This document shows positions 54,538 to 64,000 of a DNA stretch of 64,000 bases, one piece after another; positions within the stretch are counted from its first letter, which is position 1; every line of letters begins with the position of its first letter. The stretch is from Dysgonomonas sp. UBA7710 (GTDB lineage Bacteria > Bacteroidota > Bacteroidia > Bacteroidales > Dysgonomonadaceae), in NCBI RefSeq assembly GCF_002482385.1, contig NZ_DLFW01000047.1:20405-84404 (forward strand), in the 5' to 3' direction. A program made the position numbers and the translations under genes. The notes beneath the pieces were generated by a model. The model was not told the origin of the DNA, made no database searches, and saw only the letters and a program-made list of their open reading frames with translations.

Positions 54538-57500
54538 TTATGAACGATTTTTCAGGTTCTTATACTCGCTTGGAGTCATCCCATAAACGTTCTTGAAACA
54601 CTGCGAAAAATATTTCGTGTCTGATATGCCTATCATAAACGAAACTTCTTTTATTGTATATTGCTGCGTTTCTATCAATTTAGCGGCATGCTTTATTTTT
54701 ATATCACGGATAAACTCGATAGGCGAAAGCCCTGTAAGGCTTTTCAATTTCTTAAAGAACACCGTCCGGCTCATAGCAATGGCATTTGCAAGATCATCCA
54801 CGACAAAATCACCATTATCGATATTTTCTTCCACCACCTCTTTTATCTTCCTGATAAATAATTCGTCCTGAGGAGTAATCTTGTGTCCGGATTCTTCTTT
54901 TTTCTCCGGTCCGGTGATATCCAAAGGCCTGCCCGCAGAATAAACGTCGTAAAGCCGTTTACGCTGGCGAATGATATTTTCGATTCTAGCGCGCAGATAT
55001 TTTACACTGAACGGCTTGGTTATATAATCATCAGCACCATAATCCAGACTATCGAGTTTACTTTCCATATCGGTCTTTGCAGTAAGCAGGATAACAGGGA
55101 TATGACTGATTTCGGTAGTAGACCGTATCTTTTGTAATAGTTCGGTACCATCCATCTCCGGCATCATAATATCACTCACTATAAAATCAGGGACATTTGC
55201 CGCGGCTTTATCATAACCCTCTTTTCCGTCCGGAGCATCCACTACATTATAATAAGGCTCCAGTATATTAACAATAAAACGCCTTAAATCGGAATCATCT
55301 TCTACGACCAGTATAGTCTCTTTCGGATTTTCTTTCTCTATCGCTCCGTCCGGTCTTCCGGGCATAATTTCTCCGGCTGATTTTTCTTTAGCATTATCGG
55401 ATTCCGGCTTTTCTGTAACGGTATCTTTTGCAACAAAAGTAAAAGAAACATTCGTATCATCTTTCAGATGTTCAATCCCTGTAGGGAAAAATACGGTAAA
55501 GACAGAACCTTCATTTTCTTCGCTATCTACTACAATTTTAGCATGGTGTTTATCTGCTACTTCTTTAACAATGGACAGACCGATACCTGTACTCGGTTTG
55601 TTTTTATCTTTATTAAATGACGCAAAACGGGTAAACAATTTATTCAGGACATCTTTAGTCATCCCTCCGCCTTCATCTTTCACCTGAATGGCAACAGTAT
55701 TATCTTTTTTATTACTAAAAACACTGACTTCTATCGTTTTGTCATCAGATGTATATTTGAACGCATTGGACAACAGATTAAATATTAGTTTTTCTACATT
55801 ATCACGGTCTATCCAGATTTTTTCATCTCCGGCACGGTTATTAAATTCCAGTCTTATATTCTGGTATTCGGCCGTTTTCGAGAAGTTATTACAAATATCT
55901 GACACATAATCCCCAAACTGTGTCTCCTGGATATTGAGCTTCATTTTCTGTATTTTCCTGAAATCCAATATCTGATTCACCATACGCAGCATCCTGTTAG
56001 AGTTTTTCAATACCAGTTGCAATTGTGATTTTATATCGTCCGGAGTGCCTTCATTCTCTATTATATTCTCCACAGGCGATACAATCATAGTCAGCGGAGT
56101 GCGTATTTCATGTGAAATATCCGTAAAGAAGCGGGTTTTCATTTCGGTTTCTTCGTGCTCCAGCTTCACTTTATCCCGCAAACGGTAAAATACAAACAGG
56201 GTACGCAATATAGCGTACAGGACAGCAATAATGAGAATAACATACAGGAGATATGCCCAGCCTGTCTGCCAGAAAGACGGTGTTATTTCTATATTTAATA
56301 TATGTTCATTGTCCATCCATATACCATCGCTATTTGTAGATTTCACCCGGAAAGTGTAATTCCCCGGCGACAGGTTTGTATAATTGGCAATCCGTTGTTT
56401 GGATGTAATAATCCACTCCTGATCAAAACCTTCCAGTTTGTAAGCGTAATTTATTCTTCTGGGTTCTATATAATCGAGGGCGACAAACTCTATATTGATA
56501 AAATTTTGTTTATGGTTCAGCTTTATATGATCCAGATCATCAATATTTGCTTTCAGTGGGGATTCTTCTCCGATAGGAACGTCTTTATTGGCAATCTGGA
56601 ATTTTGTTAATGCAACATACGGCGTAAATGTGCTTTTATTAATATTCTCCGGATCGACAGACAATACGCCTTTCGAATAGCCGACATATACGATTCCCGA
56701 CTGAGCTGTACACCTGGCCCCTTCCGAAAAATTCTGACCTTCTATCTGCCTGTTTATCTCGCTATAAGTTTCGAATGATTTCTTTTCCGGATCGAACTTG
56801 GTGAGATTGCCTTCCGATGTCACCCAGAGATTCCCTTTCTTATCTTCTGTAAGAGTCAATACGACATCCGAGGGTAACCCATCCTTAATAGTATATGACA
56901 GGAACTTAGCAGGGAAACCATTTTCATCTACAGCTTTAATCTCATTTACCCCGCCACCGAAAGTTGCGATATAAGTTTCACCTTTCCGGGTTGTATAAAT
57001 ATCGTAGACGTCATTTTCGCTAATGCTTTCATTATCCCCCGGTATCCGTGTATAAAACTTGTAATCGATAGTATTCACCGAACCGAAACCAGACGAAAAC
57101 ATGATAAGTCCCAATGTTGTACCCACACATATATTCCCGTATTTATCGGCACTCATTGCCCTGATCTGTGAACCATATTGAAACGGATAATTCTGAAGGT
57201 CGTTCCTGTGATTCAGGAAGTGATCTTTTGCTTCATCCAACAAGTTAAGTCCGCCACCGTACGTTCCCACCCAGATTCGCTTCTTATTATCCTGAAATAT
57301 AGCATATACACTATTGTTGCTCAGGCTGTATATATTATCATCGGAATGTTTATATTGTATTATCCTGTATGTATTATTTACCGGGGTAAGCTTGTATATC
57401 CCCTCACCTTTTGTTCCTATCCAGATATTCTTAGCGACATCTTCCATTATACAATACGCCACACCTTCCAGGGGCTTACCGTATCCTATCTTTCCATTGC

Positions 57501-58959
57501 TGCATATATATCCCTGCTGTGTTAATGATTGGTCATAGACAAATATTTTTCCTCCTTTTGTAGATACCCATAAATTTTTATTACTGTCTTCGAATATACT
57601 GCGTATATCATTATTTATCATGGAATGGATATTCGGATCGACTATTATCGTCTTAAATACTTCATCGTTAAATATAACTTTATCCAATCCATGAGACCGT
57701 GTACTCAGCCAAAGGTTTCCCTGCTTGTCGGAAAAAGCAGTGTGCATTACATTCGAAAACCTCCAGGTTGGCGAATATGGCTCGTTAAAAAAGGGAATCA
57801 GGCTATCTTTTTGAGGATCATAACTGGAAAATCCTCCCCCCCGGGGATGCACCCATAAGCGGTTTTCTATATCCTCAAAAATAAAAAAATTAGAAGGAAA
57901 TACATTCGAGACAACACTTTCTATCTTCATCCGGAAGTGCTTTATTATCCCTGTTTCCGGGCTGAATTTTGAAACTCCCGCCTGGTCCGATTCAAACCAT
58001 ATATTCTTCGACCTGTCAATGTAACAGGATATAATATGATTAGTAGACATCCCGGCCAGAGTCGATACATCATATTTCTTCAAGTTCTTGGAATTACGGT
58101 TATAAATAAAGAAACCGTCACTCCTTGTAGCAATCAATACCTGATTATTATCAATATTCCGGATATGACTAATATATGAATCAGTGCCGGTCTGTAATAA
58201 ATCCGACTGCCCATTCCCTCTATTATATATCCATATTTTTCCGTTGTCAGACCCGAACCATATTCTGCCCTCCTGCTCCATTACAGAATAAAAACTCTGA
58301 GCGGGCTTGGATTCTATATAAATCTTATCCGAGAAAAAACTGGTTATCTTATTGTCTTTAGATAAGAGATAAAGTCCGTTGTCGGTAAGTATCCAGCTAT
58401 TGAGGTCCGTATCTTCATATACTTCATATATCTTATTACTATTCAATTTGCCATTTTCCTTATTAAAAGTCTCTATCATAAATGTTGAGTCTGTAACACA
58501 AACACAGCCCATGTTATCGGACAACAGCCAGACTTTACCTGATTGCATCGTTTCTATCTTGGTAGCGATAAAAGTAAGGTTCTCATATCCTTTCAGCGAC
58601 CTTATTCCCATAAAAGTTTCGGTATGAGGATCAAACCGGTGAGGCTCCCGGTCATATGGGAGCGCCCATATATACCCGTATTTGTCTTCGTATATATTAT
58701 CTATGCGATTACTGCGCATATGATATTTGTCTCCCTGTTGAATCCTGTATGTATAAAAATTGTATCCGTCGAAACGACAAAGCCCATTCCATGTAGAAAA
58801 CCACATAAAACCTTTTTTATCCTGTACAATACTCATTATGGTATGCTGCGGCAATCCATCTTCAGGCCCGTAATGTTCAAAGAAACATTTTTGCTGGGCA
58901 GAAGCAGATATAGCAACACACAGAACGAATAGAAAACAATAGAAGCGATTCAAATTCAT
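54538..58959 (-). CDS. Hybrid two-component system sensor-regulator (HTCS)
   Basis: A 1473-aa one-protein two-component system. Domain order: signal peptide (1-22); two-component propeller repeats (about 25-790, e.g. KKGFMWFSTWNGLCRFDG); Y_Y_Y domain (NYAYKLEGFDQEW); one transmembrane helix (about 905-930); HisKA (DISHEIRTPLTM); HATPase (NLLSNAFKYTSDD, GIGLSIVKE); response regulator (about 1213-1342, phosphoacceptor in VSDIMMPEMDG); AraC-type DNA-binding domain (about 1367-1473). It should sense a periplasmic oligosaccharide and switch on the flanking SusC4/SusD4 and uxaB genes. Confidence 0.95.
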   Translation of the reverse strand: MNLNRFYCFLFVLCVAISASAQQKCFFEHYGPEDGLPQHTIMSIVQDKKGFMWFSTWNGLCRFDGYNFYTYRIQQGDKYHMRSNRIDNIYEDKYGYIWALPYDREPHRFDPHTETFMGIRSLKGYENLTFIATKIETMQSGKVWLLSDNMGCVCVTDSTFMIETFNKENGKLNSNKIYEVYEDTDLNSWILTDNGLYLLSKDNKITSFFSDKIYIESKPAQSFYSVMEQEGRIWFGSDNGKIWIYNRGNGQSDLLQTGTDSYISHIRNIDNNQVLIATRSDGFFIYNRNSKNLKKYDVSTLAGMSTNHIISCYIDRSKNIWFESDQAGVSKFSPETGIIKHFRMKIESVVSNVFPSNFFIFEDIENRLWVHPRGGGFSSYDPQKDSLIPFFNEPYSPTWRFSNVMHTAFSDKQGNLWLSTRSHGLDKVIFNDEVFKTIIVDPNIHSMINNDIRSIFEDSNKNLWVSTKGGKIFVYDQSLTQQGYICSNGKIGYGKPLEGVAYCIMEDVAKNIWIGTKGEGIYKLTPVNNTYRIIQYKHSDDNIYSLSNNSVYAIFQDNKKRIWVGTYGGGLNLLDEAKDHFLNHRNDLQNYPFQYGSQIRAMSADKYGNICVGTTLGLIMFSSGFGSVNTIDYKFYTRIPGDNESISENDVYDIYTTRKGETYIATFGGGVNEIKAVDENGFPAKFLSYTIKDGLPSDVVLTLTEDKKGNLWVTSEGNLTKFDPEKKSFETYSEINRQIEGQNFSEGARCTAQSGIVYVGYSKGVLSVDPENINKSTFTPYVALTKFQIANKDVPIGEESPLKANIDDLDHIKLNHKQNFINIEFVALDYIEPRRINYAYKLEGFDQEWIITSKQRIANYTNLSPGNYTFRVKSTNSDGIWMDNEHILNIEITPSFWQTGWAYLLYVILIIAVLYAILRTLFVFYRLRDKVKLEHEETEMKTRFFTDISHEIRTPLTMIVSPVENIIENEGTPDDIKSQLQLVLKNSNRMLRMVNQILDFRKIQKMKLNIQETQFGDYVSDICNNFSKTAEYQNIRLEFNNRAGDEKIWIDRDNVEKLIFNLLSNAFKYTSDDKTIEVSVFSNKKDNTVAIQVKDEGGGMTKDVLNKLFTRFASFNKDKNKPSTGIGLSIVKEVADKHHAKIVVDSEENEGSVFTVFFPTGIEHLKDDTNVSFTFVAKDTVTEKPESDNAKEKSAGEIMPGRPDGAIEKENPKETILVVEDDSDLRRFIVNILEPYYNVVDAPDGKEGYDKAAANVPDFIVSDIMMPEMDGTELLQKIRSTTEISHIPVILLTAKTDMESKLDSLDYGADDYITKPFSVKYLRARIENIIRQRKRLYDVYSAGRPLDITGPEKKEESGHKITPQDELFIRKIKEVVEENIDNGDFVVDDLANAIAMSRTVFFKKLKSLTGLSPIEFIRDIKIKHAAKLIETQQYTIKEVSFMIGISDTKYFSQCFKNVYGMTPSEYKNLKNRS

Positions 58960-58978
58960 GGCACCAACAGGTTTTGTA

Positions 58979-58986
58979 CAAATATA
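58979..58986 (-). promoter_or_regulatory. -7 box TATATTTG for the HTCS gene
   Basis: Minus-strand TATATTTG about 20 bp upstream of the HTCS ATG, matching TAnnTTTG and implying a very short leader. Confidence 0.55.
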
Positions 58987-59274
58987 AGCAGTTTTAAATA
59001 AAATGCTGTAAGATACGGGAGCAAGTCAATTCATCCCCCTTAAAAAAATATTTTACCACCCCTTTGCTCCGGAAATGATATATACATTGCATTCGAAATC
59101 TAATAACATCATTTAAATAGAAAAACAAATATTTATCAATGGCTAAAAACATATAAACTATCTATTTAAAGAAAAGTATAACTAAATTTAATAAGGAAAA
59201 ACTAGACTGATAAAACGACCTTATCCTTTCGGATACAATTTTTAAAGAAATACAAATCATAAATCTAAACAACC
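58987..59274 (+). promoter_or_regulatory. Intergenic control region HTCS/SusC4
   Basis: A gap of about 290 bp between divergent genes. It contains a direct repeat of CCCCTT (59036-59041 and 59059-59064, 23 bp apart) on an A/T background, a plausible AraC-type operator. I found no exact TAnnTTTG box for SusC4, which may depend on the activator. Confidence 0.4.
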
Positions 59275-62200
59275 ATGCAAAAGACAATCAAAAGAATTTT
59301 GTCTCTTATTTGTATCTCAATGTTTCTGTTATGCGGACAAAACGTATATGCCCAGCAACGTGAGATAAAAGGGACAGTAACCGATACTCAGGGTGATCCT
59401 CTGGTTGGTGTTACGGTTTCAATCAAAGGTACGACCAAAGGCACAATGACCGATATCGATGGTAAGTACACACTTTCTGTCAGTAATACTGACAAAACCC
59501 TTTCGGCATCATATATCGGTATGAAACCGAATGAAAAACCAATTACAGGAAATATAATCGACTTTGTAATGGAAGACCTTAGTTCCGAACTGGATGAGGT
59601 GGTAGTTATCGGATATGGAACAGTTGCAAAAAAAGATCTGACAGGTTCTGTGGCTTCCATTGGCTCTAAAGATATCGGCTCTATTCCTGTATCCAGTGCT
59701 GTTGAGGCTATGACTGGCAGACTGGCGGGAGTAAACATTACTACCACAGAAGGCTCTCCCGACGCAGATATAAAAATCCGGGTGCGGGGTGGAGGCTCAC
59801 TGTCTCAGGACAATTCTCCACTATATATTGTAGACGGATTTCAGGTTTCAAGTATCAGCGATATTGCACCCACTGAAATACAAAGCATCGATGTATTGAA
59901 AGATGCCTCTTCTACAGCCATATACGGTGCACGCGGCGCAAATGGTGTAATCATCATTACAACTAAAAGTGGCCATGAAGGAAAAACCAGAGTCGACTTC
60001 GGAGCATATTTCGGTATAAGAAAAGTTGCTAAAATGACTAAAGTGATGAGTCCGTATGACTTTGCTTACTACCAGTACGAATTAGGCAATACCGACTATG
60101 GAGATTTTCAGGATCTCGATATCTGGAAATCTATAGAAGGAAACGTTTTTCAGGACGAAATTTTCGGACGCACCGGCAACCAGACACAATATAATGTAAA
60201 TGTAAGCGGTGGGACTAAAGATATAAAGTACAGCGTAAGTTATGCCCATAACGAAGAAAAAAGCATCATGTTGGGCTCCGGCTTCAAGAAGGATAATATT
60301 AATGCAAAAATCAATACTAACCTGAACCAATGGTTGAGTCTGGACTTCAATGGACGCTTGAGTTATACATCTGTAGATGGCTTGAGTGGAGGTGCTGATA
60401 CAAACGAATCGAATGCAGCTAATTCTATCGTTGCCAATTCGGCCCGTTTCCGTCCTGTTAATCCAATATCCAGCAATACGGACGATGAAGAAAACAATAC
60501 CTCATCCCAGAAAAATCCATTGGAACGTTTACTAGCTACATACAAAAGACGTAACACATTCAATCAGAATTATAACGCAGGGTTGAACTGGAAACCGACA
60601 AAGGAACTTACTTTCCGTTCCGAATTTGGTTATGGCTGGAAATATGACGATACAGACCAAATCTGGTCTGCCGATGCTGTTCAAAACTCAAAACTGAAAT
60701 ATGACGGGCAACCTCAGGCTATATTGTTAAGAACTACAACCAAGAACTGGCGGAATGCAAATACAGTGACTTACGATAATAAGAAAATGTTTGACGGACG
60801 CGACCACTTGAATATATTATTAGGACATGAAGTCTCCAGCAGCCAGGCAAAATCAGTTGAAAACACATCTGTGGAATTTCCTGCTTCTATGACTATTGCT
60901 GAAGTGAAGGCTAACATGTCGGCGGGAACTCCACTACCTACAATTACGACAATAGGAGCAAAAGAGAATATGTTATCTTTCTTTGGCCGTGTAAATTATA
61001 CAATGCTGGGTAGATATTTATTCACCGCGACAATGCGGGCCGATGGCTCCAGTAAGTTTGCCCAAGGTAACCAATGGGGTGTTTTCCCTTCTGCAGCATT
61101 GGCTTGGCGAATGTCTGACGAAGAATTCATGAGTAGTACCAATAGTTGGTTATCAAATATGAAATTCCGTCTGAGCTTTGGTACTGCAGGTAATAACCGT
61201 ATTAAGTCAGGTTTGACAAATACCACTTATTCTATGGCCAGCAATACATCAAAAGCCCCTTTCTTTAATGATAACCGCACCAGTATGCTGGAGGTAGGTA
61301 AAACTTTATACAATCCCGACCTGAAATGGGAAACAACTGTTACCCGTAACTTCGGTATCGATTATGGCTTCCTGAACAATCGTGTTTCCGGTACTTTAGA
61401 CTTATATTGGAATACAACCAGGGATTTGCTGATGCAAACGGTAATCCCGTCAAATACGGGCTACGACAATCAATTCCAGAATTTTGGACAGACATCGAAC
61501 AAGGGCGTCGAACTAGCAGTGAATGCCGTATTGGTAGATCAAAAGAATTTCAATCTGAACTTTAACTTCAACATATCTTACAACAGGAGTAAAATTGACA
61601 AGCTACCTATAGAAAGTTCGTGGCAAAGCAGTAACTGGGCAGGCAGCACTCTTTACAAATACGAAGATTTCCGTGTGGAAGAGGGCGGACGCCTCGGTGA
61701 AATCTGGGGTTATAAGACCAATGGATACTTTACGGCATACGACCCGAATACTAACCCCAACGGCGAATTGGTATTGAATGGTACAAACTGGGTATTGAGA
61801 GATGGTATTGTTGACAACAGTAAAACCATAACCGGAGGTAACTACTATCCGGGTGCATTAAAAGTCGAATGTGACGAAAACGGAGAGCCTCTCAAACAGA
61901 GATTGGGCAACACCATAGCTCCTGTTACTGGTGGTTTTGGGTTCAACGGTAATATAGGTAATTTCGATTTCAACGTATTCTGTAACTATTCCATTGGAAA
62001 CAAAATCATAAACGGGAACAAACTGGCATTAGCTTTCAACACTGGATCTGCAAAAGGTTATAACCTCAATGACGATTTTGCGATAAACAACCGTTATACA
62101 TGGATTGACCCCGCAACAGGAATGAATCTTGGTAAAATAAGCAATTCTACGATATCTTATTACGGAAGTGCCGATGCTGTAGCTGCACGCCTGAATGAAA

Positions 62201-62523
62201 TAAATGCAGGAGCCAGTATATACAACCCGGCTGCTGTTACCAATATGCAATTGATAGATTATGCCGTAGAGAATGCCTCCTTCCTGCGTATAAACAATGT
62301 GACTATAGGCTATAACTTTCCTAAGACATGGGTAAGAAAAGCCTTTATACAAGATGTAAGAATCTACTTAACAGGCTACAATCTTCTGTGTATCACAGAT
62401 TATTCAGGATCTGACCCTGAAGTGGACACCAGTAGCAAGAGAAATCCTATGACTCCGGGTGTTGACTATGCATCATATCCAAAAAGCCGTTCTTTTGTAG
62501 CCGGTATAAATGTATCATTCTAA
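59275..62523 (+). CDS. SusC-like TonB-dependent receptor 4
   Basis: A 1082-aa outer-membrane receptor. Signal peptide to about 27 (NVYAQ). The regulatory domain is GTVTDTQGDPLVGVTVSIKG (about 33-105). The plug begins VVIGYGTVAKKDLTGSV and includes STAIYGARGANGVIIITTKSG. The barrel ends AGINVSF. It is divergent from the HTCS and followed 22 bp later by its SusD. The nearby uxaB/uxaA genes suggest a galacturonate-containing glycan such as pectin. Confidence 0.94.
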   Translation: MQKTIKRILSLICISMFLLCGQNVYAQQREIKGTVTDTQGDPLVGVTVSIKGTTKGTMTDIDGKYTLSVSNTDKTLSASYIGMKPNEKPITGNIIDFVMEDLSSELDEVVVIGYGTVAKKDLTGSVASIGSKDIGSIPVSSAVEAMTGRLAGVNITTTEGSPDADIKIRVRGGGSLSQDNSPLYIVDGFQVSSISDIAPTEIQSIDVLKDASSTAIYGARGANGVIIITTKSGHEGKTRVDFGAYFGIRKVAKMTKVMSPYDFAYYQYELGNTDYGDFQDLDIWKSIEGNVFQDEIFGRTGNQTQYNVNVSGGTKDIKYSVSYAHNEEKSIMLGSGFKKDNINAKINTNLNQWLSLDFNGRLSYTSVDGLSGGADTNESNAANSIVANSARFRPVNPISSNTDDEENNTSSQKNPLERLLATYKRRNTFNQNYNAGLNWKPTKELTFRSEFGYGWKYDDTDQIWSADAVQNSKLKYDGQPQAILLRTTTKNWRNANTVTYDNKKMFDGRDHLNILLGHEVSSSQAKSVENTSVEFPASMTIAEVKANMSAGTPLPTITTIGAKENMLSFFGRVNYTMLGRYLFTATMRADGSSKFAQGNQWGVFPSAALAWRMSDEEFMSSTNSWLSNMKFRLSFGTAGNNRIKSGLTNTTYSMASNTSKAPFFNDNRTSMLEVGKTLYNPDLKWETTVTRNFGIDYGFLNNRVSGTLDLYWNTTRDLLMQTVIPSNTGYDNQFQNFGQTSNKGVELAVNAVLVDQKNFNLNFNFNISYNRSKIDKLPIESSWQSSNWAGSTLYKYEDFRVEEGGRLGEIWGYKTNGYFTAYDPNTNPNGELVLNGTNWVLRDGIVDNSKTITGGNYYPGALKVECDENGEPLKQRLGNTIAPVTGGFGFNGNIGNFDFNVFCNYSIGNKIINGNKLALAFNTGSAKGYNLNDDFAINNRYTWIDPATGMNLGKISNSTISYYGSADAVAARLNEINAGASIYNPAAVTNMQLIDYAVENASFLRINNVTIGYNFPKTWVRKAFIQDVRIYLTGYNLLCITDYSGSDPEVDTSSKRNPMTPGVDYASYPKSRSFVAGINVSF

Positions 62524-62545
62524 TTTCTAAAGAAGAAAAACGATT

Positions 62546-64000
62546 ATGAAAAATATAATTAAAACAATAGCATTGTCTGCCGGTATACTGGGCTTATCTG
62601 CCTGCTCCGATTTTTTAGACCAGAGTTCACCGTCAGAACTAACAAAAGACCTTGTTTTTGAATCGACATATTACACCGGGTTAACAATAAATAAACTCTA
62701 TGGAGAGATGACCCTGGACCAAACTTACTCACAATATATTCCTATCGTATGGGGAACAAACACCGATTGTGAACTGATAGACGGATTAGGCGGGGATGCA
62801 ACCAATACTGCTAACGAACGTGGTAATATGAATTACAATGCCAGCCCGGGTTGGGGGAATATTGCCAAACTATGGGACGCTATGTATGGTATGATCGAAA
62901 ATGCCAACCTTACTATAGAAGGCATCAATAGCAGCACCCTGGCCCAATCGGGAGGTAGTGATGGTAACACAATGCTTCGTTTCAAAGGTGAAGCATTAAC
63001 CATTCGTGCTATGCTGTATTTTGACCTGATTCGCTTCTTTGGAGACGTACCGTTGAAACTTGAATCTTCGAAATCCGATTTAAGTAATGCCTATCTCGAA
63101 AAAACAGACCGGGATGAGATCATGGACCGGTTGATTACAGATCTGGAGGAAGCCATCGGGCTTCTCCCCTGGGCCGGAGAGGTTTCTTCTTACACTACCG
63201 AACGTGTAACCAAAGGCTATGCACATACATTATTAGCTAATATCGCCCTGACACGTGGCGGATGGGCTATCCGTGAGAAATCTAAAAGTGGTTATATCAC
63301 CGCCACTGAAAATAGCGATGGAACCTACCCCACTCAGCGTTGCGACGATGCTACCCGTAAATCCATGTATGAGTTGGCTTTGACTCATTTATCTGCTGTT
63401 ATTACCAATAACACCCATAAATTGAACCCTTCGGTCGAAGACCAATGGTACTTACTCAACCAGAGCCGACTGGACCAGACTTATCGTGAGAATATATTCG
63501 AAATCCCAATGGGATTAGGAGTAAGCAGTGAACTTGGTTATACGATAGGGGTACGTATCAATGGAGCCAGTGCTCAATACGGAGAAAAAGGCAACTCATC
63601 CGGAAAGCAAAAAGTTACCGCTCCTTTCTTCTGGTCATTTGACAAAAACGACCTGCGCCGTGACATTACATGTGCCCATGTACAATTGAAAGAAACCAAT
63701 GGAGTATTGGAAGAATCCACGATAGGCAATGCGCCGTTTGGCATTTACGTCGGGAAGTGGGATATCCGCAAAATGAGCGAAGAATGGCGTAATGTGGCAA
63801 TCGCTACGGGCAATGCAAAATGGATGAGTGGTATCAATGTAGTAAGGATGCGCTATCCGCAAGTATTGCTAATGTATGCGGAAGTAATGAACGAATTGGC
63901 CGGCCCCGATGGAGGCTATACTAATTCGGCCGGGCTGACAGCCCGTCAGGCATTAGGCGAAGTACATTCCCGAGCGTTCAATGATACACATAAAAGTGTC
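62546..64000 (+). CDS. SusD-like surface lipoprotein 4 (truncated by window end)
   Basis: Open from the ATG at 62546 to the window edge, 485 codons without a stop. Lipobox Cys20 (GLSAC) is followed by SDFLDQSSPSELT, a typical SusD start. Conserved helices such as RFKGEALTIRAMLYFDLIRFFGDVP and MRYPQVLLMYAEVMNELAG are readable. The C-terminus lies outside. It is the partner of SusC4 and would bind the polymer at the cell surface. Confidence 0.93.
   Translation, partial: MKNIIKTIALSAGILGLSACSDFLDQSSPSELTKDLVFESTYYTGLTINKLYGEMTLDQTYSQYIPIVWGTNTDCELIDGLGGDATNTANERGNMNYNASPGWGNIAKLWDAMYGMIENANLTIEGINSSTLAQSGGSDGNTMLRFKGEALTIRAMLYFDLIRFFGDVPLKLESSKSDLSNAYLEKTDRDEIMDRLITDLEEAIGLLPWAGEVSSYTTERVTKGYAHTLLANIALTRGGWAIREKSKSGYITATENSDGTYPTQRCDDATRKSMYELALTHLSAVITNNTHKLNPSVEDQWYLLNQSRLDQTYRENIFEIPMGLGVSSELGYTIGVRINGASAQYGEKGNSSGKQKVTAPFFWSFDKNDLRRDITCAHVQLKETNGVLEESTIGNAPFGIYVGKWDIRKMSEEWRNVAIATGNAKWMSGINVVRMRYPQVLLMYAEVMNELAGPDGGYTNSAGLTARQALGEVHSRAFNDTHKSV

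Overview
The window is AT-rich DNA from a Bacteroidota bacterium, most likely order Bacteroidales and possibly Dysgonomonas-like; the genus is a guess. The evidence is four SusC/SusD outer-membrane pairs, a hybrid two-component system, TAnnTTTG-type -7 promoter boxes, many lipoproteins and few Shine-Dalgarno sequences.

Region 1 (1-12.4 kb) is mainly housekeeping. It starts with the 5' end of a tRNA, then a PfkB/adenosine kinase, a FISUMP-type secreted protein flanked by a 69-bp repeat, a lone terminase-small-subunit-like gene and a repeat-rich stretch. It continues with an Ntn hydrolase, dihydrolipoamide dehydrogenase, a DUF4251 lipoprotein, nadK, pdxJ, a TonB-like protein, a DJ-1 family protein, a DedA protein and a type II NADH dehydrogenase.

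Region 2 (12.7-42.3 kb, all + strand) is the most striking part: a near-complete system for scavenging peptidoglycan. It holds a BadF-type amino-sugar kinase, two SusCD pairs (the second SusC frameshifted), a DigH-like GHL10 glycosidase and a SusD remnant. These are followed by NamZ exo-muramidase, an SSS transporter (MurT-like), MurK-like kinase, MurQ etherase, an AmiE-like serine hydrolase and a phosphoesterase/PQQ-propeller fusion. The end of the run is a 1000-aa zinc amidase, an NlpC/P60 peptidase, a Tat-exported dipeptide epimerase and a transglutaminase-like lipoprotein. Inferred route: outer-membrane capture, stripping and cutting of stem peptides, cleavage of bare glycan, release of MurNAc, Na+-driven uptake, phosphorylation, then lactyl-ether cleavage to GlcNAc-6-P.

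Region 3 (42.4-49.2 kb, - strand) is a small locus of SusC, SusD, an unknown secreted protein and a secreted phosphoesterase; its substrate is unknown. Region 4 (49.3-64 kb) is a hexuronate/pectin-type locus: a DUF4861-uxaB-HIT-uxaA run and a hybrid two-component sensor on the - strand, and a divergent SusC plus a SusD that is cut by the window end.

The intergenic DNA carries a layered repeat system. Heptamer (7-bp) arrays recur; one enters the 3' end of a gene, where three heptamers encode one coiled-coil heptad. A composite repeat containing a TAnnTTTG box sits upstream of three unrelated genes. A 153-bp inverted-repeat element lies inside the peptidoglycan locus.
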